DNA of 54,512 nt, taken from contig JBHHWO010000010.1 in NCBI GenBank assembly GCA_046756565.1, positions 1 through 54,512 of the forward strand, given 5' to 3'. The notes under the pieces were generated by a model, which worked only from the letters and a program-made list of their open reading frames with translations, had not been told where the DNA came from and ran no database searches. The translations under genes were made by a program, and so were the position numbers. Source of the DNA: CALZIK01 sp046756565 (GTDB lineage: Bacteria > Acidobacteriota > Thermoanaerobaculia > Multivoradales > JAHEKO01). Below are positions 16,400 through 24,138 of the stretch, piece after piece. Positions within the stretch are counted from its first letter, which is position 1; each line of letters begins with the position of its first letter.

Positions 16400-19300
16400 G
16401 TGAAGGGCGATCGCAGAGGCGACTTCTCCAGGCTCACCTTCGACCCGGAGAAGCACTACAGCTCGGTGCGAATGCAGCAGGGCCGCGTGCAGCTCGACGC
16501 GGACTGGAACGAGCACGTGGACATCGTCGCGCATCGCCTGAGCGCCCAGGCAACCGACCTGATCGGCCCAAGCGGAGCGCCCGCGGGCTCCGGCGGTTTC
16601 GAGATCCTGCCGAAGGCGGCGCTGAAATTCGATGGCAAGATCTCCTATCTCAGCCTCGGTCATGAGGGGGTGGAGCTGTTCAGTGCCGCTGCCGACCTGA
16701 ACATCGAGATCCGCATCAAGCCCGGCAAGAAGCACGCCGGAACGCTGTTCTGTCGCTTCGACAGGACGGACGCGGACAAAGTCCCCCAGTACAGCTACAT
16801 GCTGACGCTCGGTGAGGACGGGCTCCTGCGCGTGTATCGCGATGGCGAGAAGAGGCCGATACTCGAGAGCACGGAACCGATCGCGCCGGAGCTCTGGAGC
16901 CGCGTAAGACTCCGTCACAACGAGGGCACGTTCTCCCTGTTCGTGGACGACCAAGAGGTTGGTCAGCCGGCTGTAGGTCTCGCGGATCTCGCGAGCCGCA
17001 GCACCGGCGCCTTTTTCATGGTGGGGCTCGCTCACCTCAAGCGCGGGGGCGTTAGCGGCTTCGAGGGCTTTCTTCGAGAGATCAGGCTCTCGACCGGAAA
17101 CGACCGGGAGCTCGGATGGTGGAGCTTCTATCGTGGTGGCGCTGAGGTGGTGCTCGATCGCTCGGGCCACGGCAACCACGCCGTGCTCGGTGGCGGCCGG
17201 GACGAGGCCCGGCCCAAACTCGTGCTGGAGGATCTGGCGGTCGGCGAAGGCCGCTTCTACGCCGGGGGCTCTCTGTGCGAGAACGAGCGCGCCTTCAGCC
17301 TGCACCGGCAGCCCGACCTGCCCTCGAACCAGTTTCCCGACGACCAGAGGCCGGGCAAGGCCTACCTCTTCTATCTGGACGTCTGGGAGCGCTCGGTGTC
17401 TCCGAGCCAGGATCCGGCGCTGCTCGAGCCGGCCCTTGGGGGCGCCGACACAGCCATGCGCACCCAGGTCGTTGCACAGGTCAAGTGCCGACCCATCGCG
17501 GTCGAGAGCCCCGAGGACATTGGCGGTTCGGTGGAGGAGTGGAGGCGACTCGCGCAGAAGGGCCGCGATGACGTCCGTCTGGTGGTCAGCAGGGAGAATC
17601 CGGTAGGCGCCCTCGAGAACCGTCTCTACCGCGTGGAGATCCATGGAGAGAGCGGCACGCAGCTCAAATGGTCTCGCGACAACTCCTCTGTCCAGCTGCC
17701 GATCCAGCCACTCGAGCCTGATGCCGAGATCGTGACTCTCTCCAAGACCGGCCCGGGAGACTCGATCCCGTTTTCGAGCGAAGACTGGGTCGAGGTCGTC
17801 GACGAGCGCTCGATTCTGAACAGAACGGCGACCGAGCTCTGCAAGGTGCTCGACGTGGACGAGGACAACCTGTCTCTGACCCTGGAGGGCAACCCGGGAG
17901 CCGGGGTCGCCACCGAGGAAGACCAGCGACCGACAATCCTGCGTTGGGATGGCAAGGCGGATCTCGACGGCGGCGAGGCCGTGGAGCTCGACGGCGGCAT
18001 CAAGGTCAGTCTGGAGGGCGACCCTCGGAACCGTCACGGCGACTACTGGATCTTTGCTACGCGCAGTTCGACGGGAGCCGTGGACTGGCCCGCAGAAGAC
18101 CACGGCGGTTCCGCAGCCCGACCGCCCGACGGCGTCGGGCATCTTCTGAGTCCGCTGGCAGTGATTCGCTTCAACGAGTGGGGCTTTGATTTCCGCGATT
18201 GCCGGCCGGTGTTCCAGCCGCTGACGACCGGAGCGGTGAGCAAGGCCGGCGACAGGATGCATGGCCCGCTCGAGATCCGGCCCGACGATCCGCTCTCGGG
18301 GGACCCGGCTCTGACCGTCGAGGGAGCGGTGTCCGCGGACACACTGCTGGGTTCGGTGGGCTCTCCAGGAGCGGTCGAGACCTTCGCGCTGGCCGACGCA
18401 GCGGTAACACGCTCGAAGATATCCCCCGACGTAGGAACGGTTCCGGCGGGCTACTCGATTCTGGGCGGGACCCCGACGCCGCCGCCCGGCTATGAGTACA
18501 CCGGCCGCTCGCTGGGGATTCCAACGCCAGCGCCACAATGGCGGACGGCAGCGGTGCTCGCGATCGGCGAGGACCTGAGCGAGATTCACAGCGCGGCGTC
18601 GGGAGACTCGATCTACAGCTTCGCCGCCAACGGCCGCTCTTGGAGGTACGACGCCCAGCGGGAGACGCTCGAAGAGCGGCGTCCGATGCCGGAACCCCGG
18701 TCCCGCTTCGCCTGTGCGGCCTCCGGCGGCAAGATCTACCTGGTCGGGGGAGTCGACCACCGCGGCGACAAGGTCGGGCCGACACTCGAGTACGACCCCT
18801 CCACCGACGAATGGTCGTGGCGAGAAGCCCTGCCGACGCCGCGGTGCGATCTCGCGCTGGCGGAGTCCGACGGCAAGCTGTACGCCCTGGGCGGGCTGCG
18901 GGATTTCTGGTTCTTCGAGGTCGTCAGCGCCAAGAACGAGGTCTACGACCCTCTAGTCGATCACTGGACCAAGAGGCGCCCTGTGCCGACAGCCCGATAC
19001 TCCATGAACGCGGCGGGCGACGTGGGCGAAGCCGGTAGAAGCGTCTATGGATTCGGCGGCCGGCGGCGCTGGTTCTTCCGCTTGCTCGGGCGGGCGGTGA
19101 GCTCGATCAACCAGGAGTACCTGCCCGCTGTGGATCGCTGGACGACCCGCCGGGAGCGCCTGCCAGCGCCGCGAGCTGAAGGCGGGGCCGCCGTCATCGG
19201 CGAGGCCGTCCTTCTGGTCGGCGGGCGGAGCCTGTTCGGCTGGAGCGCCGATGTCAGTAGCTTCGAGCCGCGCGGGGCCGGCTGGAAGAGCTCGACTCCG

Positions 19301-19525
19301 CTGCCCGAGCCGGTCGTTTCTCCCGGAGTCGCTTCGATCGACGGGCGTCTCATCGTCCACGCACCGGGGCGCCAGCCGGGCACTCTCGAGGCGCTCGAGA
19401 GCACAATCGCCTCGACCTTCTTCGTGCATCGCAAGAAGGCGGCCGTGGAAGGCGACTTCGTGCCGTTGCTCGACGTGCCCGAGGAGCCGGCCTCACCCGA
19501 CCTGCCCGACGAGGAGGACAGCTAG
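16400..19525 (+). CDS. DUF6519 protein with inserted LamG-like domain and C-terminal Kelch propeller; candidate fibre/receptor-binding protein
   Basis: A protein of 1041 residues. The N-terminus (GDFSRLTFDPEKHYSSVRM, then QQGRVQLDADWNEHVDI) is the hallmark of DUF6519 proteins found in eCIS baseplate operons. Residues ~70-265 look like a LamG/concanavalin-type insert (IEIRIKPGKKHAGTLFCRF, YSYMLTLGEDGLLRVYRDG). DUF6519 resumes at ~290 (YLFYLDVWERSVSP) to ~610. Residues ~730-1010 carry Kelch motifs (GGKIYLVGGVDHRGDKVGP, DGKLYALGGL, IGEAVLLVGGRSLFG). Two carbohydrate- or protein-binding folds on one baseplate protein fit target recognition. GTG start with AAAGGA six bases upstream. Function is inferred from architecture. 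Confidence 0.83.
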   Translation: MKGDRRGDFSRLTFDPEKHYSSVRMQQGRVQLDADWNEHVDIVAHRLSAQATDLIGPSGAPAGSGGFEILPKAALKFDGKISYLSLGHEGVELFSAAADLNIEIRIKPGKKHAGTLFCRFDRTDADKVPQYSYMLTLGEDGLLRVYRDGEKRPILESTEPIAPELWSRVRLRHNEGTFSLFVDDQEVGQPAVGLADLASRSTGAFFMVGLAHLKRGGVSGFEGFLREIRLSTGNDRELGWWSFYRGGAEVVLDRSGHGNHAVLGGGRDEARPKLVLEDLAVGEGRFYAGGSLCENERAFSLHRQPDLPSNQFPDDQRPGKAYLFYLDVWERSVSPSQDPALLEPALGGADTAMRTQVVAQVKCRPIAVESPEDIGGSVEEWRRLAQKGRDDVRLVVSRENPVGALENRLYRVEIHGESGTQLKWSRDNSSVQLPIQPLEPDAEIVTLSKTGPGDSIPFSSEDWVEVVDERSILNRTATELCKVLDVDEDNLSLTLEGNPGAGVATEEDQRPTILRWDGKADLDGGEAVELDGGIKVSLEGDPRNRHGDYWIFATRSSTGAVDWPAEDHGGSAARPPDGVGHLLSPLAVIRFNEWGFDFRDCRPVFQPLTTGAVSKAGDRMHGPLEIRPDDPLSGDPALTVEGAVSADTLLGSVGSPGAVETFALADAAVTRSKISPDVGTVPAGYSILGGTPTPPPGYEYTGRSLGIPTPAPQWRTAAVLAIGEDLSEIHSAASGDSIYSFAANGRSWRYDAQRETLEERRPMPEPRSRFACAASGGKIYLVGGVDHRGDKVGPTLEYDPSTDEWSWREALPTPRCDLALAESDGKLYALGGLRDFWFFEVVSAKNEVYDPLVDHWTKRRPVPTARYSMNAAGDVGEAGRSVYGFGGRRRWFFRLLGRAVSSINQEYLPAVDRWTTRRERLPAPRAEGGAAVIGEAVLLVGGRSLFGWSADVSSFEPRGAGWKSSTPLPEPVVSPGVASIDGRLIVHAPGRQPGTLEALESTIASTFFVHRKKAAVEGDFVPLLDVPEEPASPDLPDEEDS

Positions 19526-19527
19526 TC

Positions 19528-19914
19528 GTGGGCATGCCCGCCGCCCGCATGGGTGACATGGTCCTCCAGGACGCTCCTCACTGCCACGCCCCGATCCACC
19601 CGGCGGCGCCGACCCCGACCCCGGTGCCACACCCAGCCATCCCGCTGACCATCGTCAGCGGCGCGCCCACCGTGCTGATCGGGAAGCAGCCGGCGGCGAG
19701 AGCCACCGATACGACGACCCCGTGTACCCTGCCGAGCTGTGTGCCGGCCGGCCCGGGAATGATCGCCAAGGGTTCGGCGACCGTGATGATCTCGGGGCTG
19801 CCGGCAGCGCGGATCAACGACATGACAGCCCACTCGAGTTGCGTCGCGCCGATCCCGAGCCCGGTCGGAAAGGTCCTGCCCCCGGGTTGCCCGACGGTGA
19901 TGATCGGAGGCTAG
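19528..19914 (+). CDS. PAAR-domain spike tip (Afp10-like)
   Basis: A protein of 128 residues with GTG start two bases after the preceding stop and a GAGGAGGA Shine-Dalgarno at 19511-19518. MGMPAARMGDMV and LPAARINDMTAHSS are the paired PAAR motifs; the metal site is probably built from His and Cys around DAPHCHAPIHP, TTTPCTLPSC and MTAHSSCVAP. PAAR proteins cap the spike trimer with a zinc-bound point. No C-terminal toxin extension is present, so cargo is more likely delivered through the tube lumen. Confidence 0.9.
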   Translation: MGMPAARMGDMVLQDAPHCHAPIHPAAPTPTPVPHPAIPLTIVSGAPTVLIGKQPAARATDTTTPCTLPSCVPAGPGMIAKGSATVMISGLPAARINDMTAHSSCVAPIPSPVGKVLPPGCPTVMIGG

Positions 19915-19917
19915 GGC

Positions 19918-21030
19918 ATGCGCCGCGCGCACTTCGAGGATCTGGCCCCCGTCTGCCCGGTCTGCGCGATGGCCCGCAGAACCCGGGAAGCCTCGGGGGC
20001 CGGGCTCGAGATTGCGAGTGCGTTGCGCGAAGAGCCCGGACACCTGATCGAAGGCATCGTCCGCTGCTCGGATCCGAGTTGCCTGAGCGAGTTTCCGGTC
20101 ATCGAGGGTATCCCCTACCTCGTCTCCGGCCTCCGCGGGCTGATTGCTCGCGACGTTGGACAGATCCTCGCTCGAAACGACCTGTCGGCCGAGATGGAGA
20201 GTCTCCTGGGCGACTGTTGCGGACCGGGTTCTCAATTCGATACGACACGTCAGCAGCTCTCGAGCTACGGTTGGGACCACTGGGCCGACCTCGACCCTGT
20301 CGAAGATCGGACAGGGCGCGGTGGCGAGCCCGGTTCGGTCACCCGGCTGCTCGCCGAGGCTGTCGATCGGGCCGGCGAGCTTCCCGATGGTCCGGTTCTG
20401 GATCTTGGGTGCTCGGTCGGGCGAGTGACCTTCGAGCTTGCCGGGCGGACCGGCAGAAAGACTCTGGGGGTCGACCTCAATACCGCCATGCTGCGCATGG
20501 CGGCCGGCGTCTTACGCCACGGCCAGGTTCGGTACCCACGCCGGAAGACGGGCCTGGTCTACGACGCGCGGGAGTTCGAGGTCGATCTTCCCGGTGCGGA
20601 TCGGACCGATTTCTGGGCGTGCGATGCGGTGGCGCTTCCGGTCGCGGCGGCCAGCTTCGCGGCCATCGTCGGTCTCAACTTCCTCGACTCGGCGCAATCG
20701 CCGGTCGACGCGCTGACCTCGATATTTCGCGTCCTCATGCCCGGCGGCAAGGCTCTGCTCGCCTGCCCGTACGACTGGACGCCGGGTGCGACGCCGGTGG
20801 AAGGCTGGATCGGTGGGCACTCGCAGCGTGGCGAGCATCGCGGATCGCCCGAGCAGATCCTGCGCGCGCTCTTGACTCCCGGCGCCCACCCGGCGTCGAT
20901 CGACGGCGCGCGAATCCTCGCCGACGAGGAGTCCCTGCCGTGGCGCGTGCGGATGCACGACCGGAGCACGATCGAGTACCGGACCCACCTGATCATCGCG
21001 GAGAAGCTCGCGGATGTGGACTCCGACTGA
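19918..21030 (+). CDS. Class I SAM-dependent methyltransferase with N-terminal zinc-ribbon-like (Trm112-like) domain
   Basis: A protein of 370 residues immediately after the PAAR gene (three bases). N-terminal residues C13-P-V-C16 and C50-x4-C55, followed by LSEFPVIEGIPYLV, form a Trm112-like zinc ribbon as in several secondary-metabolite and ubiquinone-type methyltransferases. SAM motif I is VLDLGCSVG at 160-168, motif II FWACDAVALP, and LMPGGKALLACP is the typical post-motif III strand. The substrate cannot be read from sequence. Its location, co-directional with the injection operon and followed by a radical SAM gene, suggests a modification enzyme for the particle, cargo or a small molecule; this is inference. 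Confidence 0.83.
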   Translation: MRRAHFEDLAPVCPVCAMARRTREASGAGLEIASALREEPGHLIEGIVRCSDPSCLSEFPVIEGIPYLVSGLRGLIARDVGQILARNDLSAEMESLLGDCCGPGSQFDTTRQQLSSYGWDHWADLDPVEDRTGRGGEPGSVTRLLAEAVDRAGELPDGPVLDLGCSVGRVTFELAGRTGRKTLGVDLNTAMLRMAAGVLRHGQVRYPRRKTGLVYDAREFEVDLPGADRTDFWACDAVALPVAAASFAAIVGLNFLDSAQSPVDALTSIFRVLMPGGKALLACPYDWTPGATPVEGWIGGHSQRGEHRGSPEQILRALLTPGAHPASIDGARILADEESLPWRVRMHDRSTIEYRTHLIIAEKLADVDSD

Positions 21031-21084
21031 TCCGCCCGACTCCGCGAGATGTGGGAGGGGGATCGAGGGAGAGGGGATTGACCG

Positions 21085-22440
21085 GTGACCGCCGTTCTAT
21101 TTCTCGAGGTCGACACCCAGAGCGAGTGGGCGGTCGCGTCGATCGGCCCGGCCTTCATCGCGTCCTATCTGCGCCCCCACGGCCACCGGGTCGAGATGCT
21201 CCGCATCGGTGTCGACGAACCGACCGGGGAGGTGATCGCGAGGGTACGAGCGAAGGCTCCAGATCTTCTCGCGTTGTCACTGACCTCGAGGCAGTGGCTG
21301 CGGGGCCGCGAGCTGGTCGCGGCGATCCGCGCCCAGGTCGACATGCCGGTCATCGCCGGCGGGCTGCACCCGACCTTCTCGCCCGAAGAGGTCCTGTCGC
21401 GGCCAGGGTTCGACTATGTCTGCTTGGGCGAGGGCGAAGCGGCGATGCTCGACTTCGTCACCGCCCTGGCTCAGAGAGGCGAGAAAGGCACGCGGCGTCA
21501 GATCGAGCCCGGCGAGCTCGACAACATATGGGTCCGGGGCGGGCCGCGGCCCCGCCTTCGCGCGCCGATCGAGCCGCTCGATCGAATTGCTTTCCTTGCC
21601 AGGGATCTCCTAAACGAACCGCCGGGCGTCGTCCACATGTCGACTCAGAGAGGCTGTCCTTACCCCTGCACCTACTGCGCGGCGCGCAACTTCGACGAGC
21701 TGTACCGCGACACCGCCGTCTACGGTCGTCGGCGCTCGCACGAGAACGTCCTGGCCGAGCTCGACGAGCTCGATTCCCAAGGCAAGCTCGCCTACGTCAT
21801 CTTCCTCGACGACACCTTCACCTTGAGGCGCCGCTGGGTCGAGACCTTCTGCGACCTCTACGGCAAGCGCTTCGGCAGGCCTTTCTCTCTCCACGCCCGG
21901 GTCGAGACCGTCGACCAGAAGCTCCTGACCCGGCTCGCCGGCGCGGGCTGCGCCCACATCACCTACGGTGTCGAGAGCGGCAGCGAGCGCATCCGGCGCC
22001 AGGTCATGAAACGCCCGGTCACCGACGAGCGGATCAAACAGACCTTCGCATGGACTGAAGACGCGGGCATCATGGTCACTGCCAACTACATGATGGGACT
22101 CCCCGGCGAGACCCGCGACGACCTCGAGGCAACCCTCGCTCTGGCCGAAGAGCTCGACGCCGCCGACTTCGGCTACTTCGTCTTCTACCCCTACCTCGGC
22201 ACCCACCTTTTCGATCTGTGCCGCGACTCGGGTTATCTCCCCGAAAACTACCTGGATCTGCCTGCCAGTCACAGGAAATCGATCCTGAAGCTGCCCGATT
22301 TGAGCCAGGACGACATCGCCGAGTTCTACGGCCGGTTCACCGAGCTGCGGGAAGAGCTGTTCTTGAAACGCTATCCCGGACCGGACGGCTCCGAAGAAGC
22401 CGTGCTGGACCAGGTGCGAAGCAGCGCCGCCGCCGGCTGA
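21085..22440 (+). CDS. B12-binding-domain radical SAM enzyme
   Basis: A protein of 451 residues from GTG 21085 with GGGAGAGGGG upstream. Residues ~1-140 read as a B12-binding Rossmann domain (FIASYLRPHGHRVEML, VIAGGLHPTFSPEEVLS, YVCLGEGEAAMLDF) and lack an obvious DxHxxG box, as in many class B relatives. The [4Fe-4S] motif is C191-PYP-C195-TY-C198, and a TIM barrel follows with ITYGVESGSERIRRQ and NYMMGLPGETRDDLEAT. Relatives perform methylations, C-C bond formation or rearrangements on diverse substrates. Together with the preceding methyltransferase it forms a pair of likely coupled modification genes. Confidence 0.87.
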   Translation: MTAVLFLEVDTQSEWAVASIGPAFIASYLRPHGHRVEMLRIGVDEPTGEVIARVRAKAPDLLALSLTSRQWLRGRELVAAIRAQVDMPVIAGGLHPTFSPEEVLSRPGFDYVCLGEGEAAMLDFVTALAQRGEKGTRRQIEPGELDNIWVRGGPRPRLRAPIEPLDRIAFLARDLLNEPPGVVHMSTQRGCPYPCTYCAARNFDELYRDTAVYGRRRSHENVLAELDELDSQGKLAYVIFLDDTFTLRRRWVETFCDLYGKRFGRPFSLHARVETVDQKLLTRLAGAGCAHITYGVESGSERIRRQVMKRPVTDERIKQTFAWTEDAGIMVTANYMMGLPGETRDDLEATLALAEELDAADFGYFVFYPYLGTHLFDLCRDSGYLPENYLDLPASHRKSILKLPDLSQDDIAEFYGRFTELREELFLKRYPGPDGSEEAVLDQVRSSAAAG

Positions 22441-22739
22441 ACAAGGACCCGATCTAGCCGGTGCCCAACTCGCCGGACTCGGCAGCCCTGGCTGGGGGGT
22501 CCGGTCTCCCCTTCTTCCGAACCGGCGCTCGCCTGGGGTCTGCTGAAGTAGTACCCGATGATCAGGCCGATGAACCCGGCCATGACCTTGGAGATCTCTT
22601 CCATCAGGTTGAGCACGAAGGCTCGCTGCTCGGGTGTGAGCTCCATGACCGTCGCCGCCACCAGCAACAGAGAGACCATCCCGACAAAGCCGCCGACGAT
22701 GATCAGCGCCAGGACCACGCGTAGAGTGCTTACGTTCAT
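22371..22739 (-). CDS. Small two-TM membrane protein, holin-like in layout
   Basis: A protein of 122 residues on the - strand, convergent with the radical SAM gene and overlapping its 3' end by 70 bases. The start at 22739 is chosen for the GGAAGGGGA ribosome site about six bases upstream. TM1 is approximately residues 8-30 (VVLALIIVGGFVGMVSLLLV), then an acidic loop (ELTPEQRAFVLNLMEEISK), TM2 at ~54-70 (VMAGFIGLIIGYYF), and a polar C-terminus that becomes low-complexity and may be less constrained. Size and topology resemble holins and other small lysis or envelope proteins; no homologue was recognised. Its position at the edge of the payload area makes a role in release or anchoring conceivable. 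Confidence 0.68.
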   Translation of the reverse strand: MNVSTLRVVLALIIVGGFVGMVSLLLVAATVMELTPEQRAFVLNLMEEISKVMAGFIGLIIGYYFSRPQASAGSEEGETGPPSQGCRVRRVGHRLDRVLVQPAAALLRTWSSTASSEPSGPG

Positions 22740-22988
22740 CTGTGTCCCCTTCCAATCGCGACCGGCAAGGTGTCGCCGCTTCCTGGTTGTCCCCTCCACC
22801 GGATTGCCGCCGGAGGTGCCAGAGGCTTGTCTTGAACAGCGAATTCCGCTCGACGCATATTACTCCGAGGTGCGCCCGAGGCTTCCCACGGGAGCTTCCT
22901 AAAGGGAATTCCTCCCCGGCTGCCGTGATGGGATCGTCTCACGCACCGCAACGCGTAGGCGCGTACCACGCTTCCCCCGCGGGGCCTC

Positions 22989-23018
22989 TTGGTGCACGGA
23001 ACACTCGATTGCTATGAT
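22989..23018 (+). promoter_or_regulatory. Candidate sigma70-type promoter for the DUF4157 gene at 23068
   Basis: TTGGTG (22989-22994) and TATGAT (23013-23018) separated by 18 bases. The -10 differs from TATAAT at one position and stands out in this GC-rich intergenic stretch. The implied start near 23025 leaves a ~43-base leader with AGGAGG at 23057-23062, five bases before ATG 23068. It overlaps an in-frame upstream ATG at 23014, which argues against that codon as start. The remainder of the 328-base gap 22740-23067 shows no further gene. Confidence 0.55.
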
Positions 23019-23067
23019 CGGCCGACAACCCCGACTACCCAATGATCGTGCGACGCAGGAGGCTGGC

Positions 23068-24036
23068 ATGAAGGCTCAAGATCGCCGCTCCCCTCGGCCC
23101 ATAGAGACCGACACGGCTCCCTCCCTACTCTCCTCACGCCCATTCGGGCCCCGTCCCGACGCCCCGTCGGAATCAACGGGGCAACCGGTCCAGCGCAATG
23201 CCGAGCGAGCCGGACACGACTTCGGAGCGCTCTCCGTAGGCGGGTCGAGGATGGGCCTGCCCCCGAGCCTTCGGACGGGAATCGAGAGCCTCTCCGGCAT
23301 CGCCATGAACGACGTGCGGGTCCATCGCAACTCTTCAAAGCCCCGACAGCTCAACGCCCTGGCCTACACCCAGGGCACCGACATTCACGTAGCACCGGGG
23401 CAGGAGCACCACCTCCCGCACGAAGCCTGGCACGTGGTCCAGCAGAAGCAGGGACGTGTTCGACCCACGATGCAGATGAAGGGGAAGGGAATCAACGATA
23501 GCGCAGATCTCGAGCACGAGGCGAACGACATGGGCGCACGGGCCCTCCGCATGACCGGAGCTCGACAGCCCCGGCTGGCTCATTCAGGCGGCGTCCAAAG
23601 TGCCGTGACACTGCAGGAAGCCGCTCACTCGAAGGGATGTGGATGCCCGGGGTGTTCGGGAAACGGCCCGCAGGCATCGCGCTCCGCGGCAGCGGGGCTA
23701 CGCGACGTCAGCGGCGAAACCAAGCCGGTACAGCGAGCGCAGTGCGGAAAGTGCTTTCAGCACAACGGCCACACGAAAGACTGTCCGAACAACAAGAACA
23801 ACAAGAAAAAGGGCGGGGGAAAAAGCGCGAAGGCCCGGGCGCAGAGTCAAAGCGACCGCAACGCCAACACGATCCTCACGTATCAAACACCCAACAAAAA
23901 GACGGTCGACCAGACCGTGGCGGCGGCCAGGAAGTTCAAGGGCAACATCGCCCATCGAAAGGGGAAAAAGGGTTCCAATAAGAGCGGAAAGACGAAGAAG
24001 ATCATCAAGAAGCTGAACCAGGGCGGCAATAAGTAG
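23068..24036 (+). CDS. DUF4157 (eCIS core) protein with intact HExxH and zinc-knuckle-like basic C-terminus; candidate cargo
   Basis: A protein of 322 residues from ATG 23068, fixed by AGGAGG five bases upstream. Residues ~48-160 are the eCIS-core DUF4157 domain: GHDFGALSV, LPPSLRTGIESLSG, VRVHRN, LNALAYTQGTDIHVAPGQ, the metallopeptidase motif H118-E-A-W-H122 in LPHEAWHVVQQ, and LEHEAND, the usual third-ligand region. Residues 191-196 are CGCPGC; C226, C229, H235 and C239 form a near CCHC zinc-knuckle with shifted spacing. The last ~80 residues are strongly basic and Asn/Lys/Gln-rich, with lower GC. DUF4157 marks proteins associated with eCIS, often as cargo leaders. Nucleic-acid binding by the C-terminus is inference. 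Confidence 0.85.
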   Translation: MKAQDRRSPRPIETDTAPSLLSSRPFGPRPDAPSESTGQPVQRNAERAGHDFGALSVGGSRMGLPPSLRTGIESLSGIAMNDVRVHRNSSKPRQLNALAYTQGTDIHVAPGQEHHLPHEAWHVVQQKQGRVRPTMQMKGKGINDSADLEHEANDMGARALRMTGARQPRLAHSGGVQSAVTLQEAAHSKGCGCPGCSGNGPQASRSAAAGLRDVSGETKPVQRAQCGKCFQHNGHTKDCPNNKNNKKKGGGKSAKARAQSQSDRNANTILTYQTPNKKTVDQTVAAARKFKGNIAHRKGKKGSNKSGKTKKIIKKLNQGGNK

Positions 24037-24102
24037 GAAGAGACTCGAGCCGCGCCGGCGTTTCCGTGGAGAAAACCAAACGCCAACTCGTCTGGGCAAC
24101 CG

Positions 24103-24124
24103 TAGGACAGCCGCTTCGGTCCTA
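24103..24124. terminator. Short hairpin between convergent payload genes
   Basis: TAGGA (24103-24107) pairs with TCCTA (24120-24124) and CCG pairs with CGG around a CTT loop, with a CAG bulge. It lies in the 102-base gap between the two convergent DUF4157 genes and could act in both directions, but there is no U-tract, so factor-independent termination is uncertain. Confidence 0.35.
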
Positions 24125-24138
24125 GTTCCGGACCTCGG

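Noticed and set aside
16304..18760. Long antisense open frame (818 codons) opposite the DUF6519 gene
   Set aside because: Shadow of high-GC codon bias; Arg/Leu-rich without domain, while the + strand has clear DUF6519 and Kelch motifs.
19722..22058. Long + strand frame across PAAR, methyltransferase and radical SAM genes
   Set aside because: Spans three recognised genes out of frame and is Arg-rich low complexity.
23014..23067. Upstream ATG at 23014 as the start of the DUF4157 gene
   Set aside because: It lies within the -10 hexamer of the best promoter, and ATG 23068 has AGGAGG at ideal spacing.
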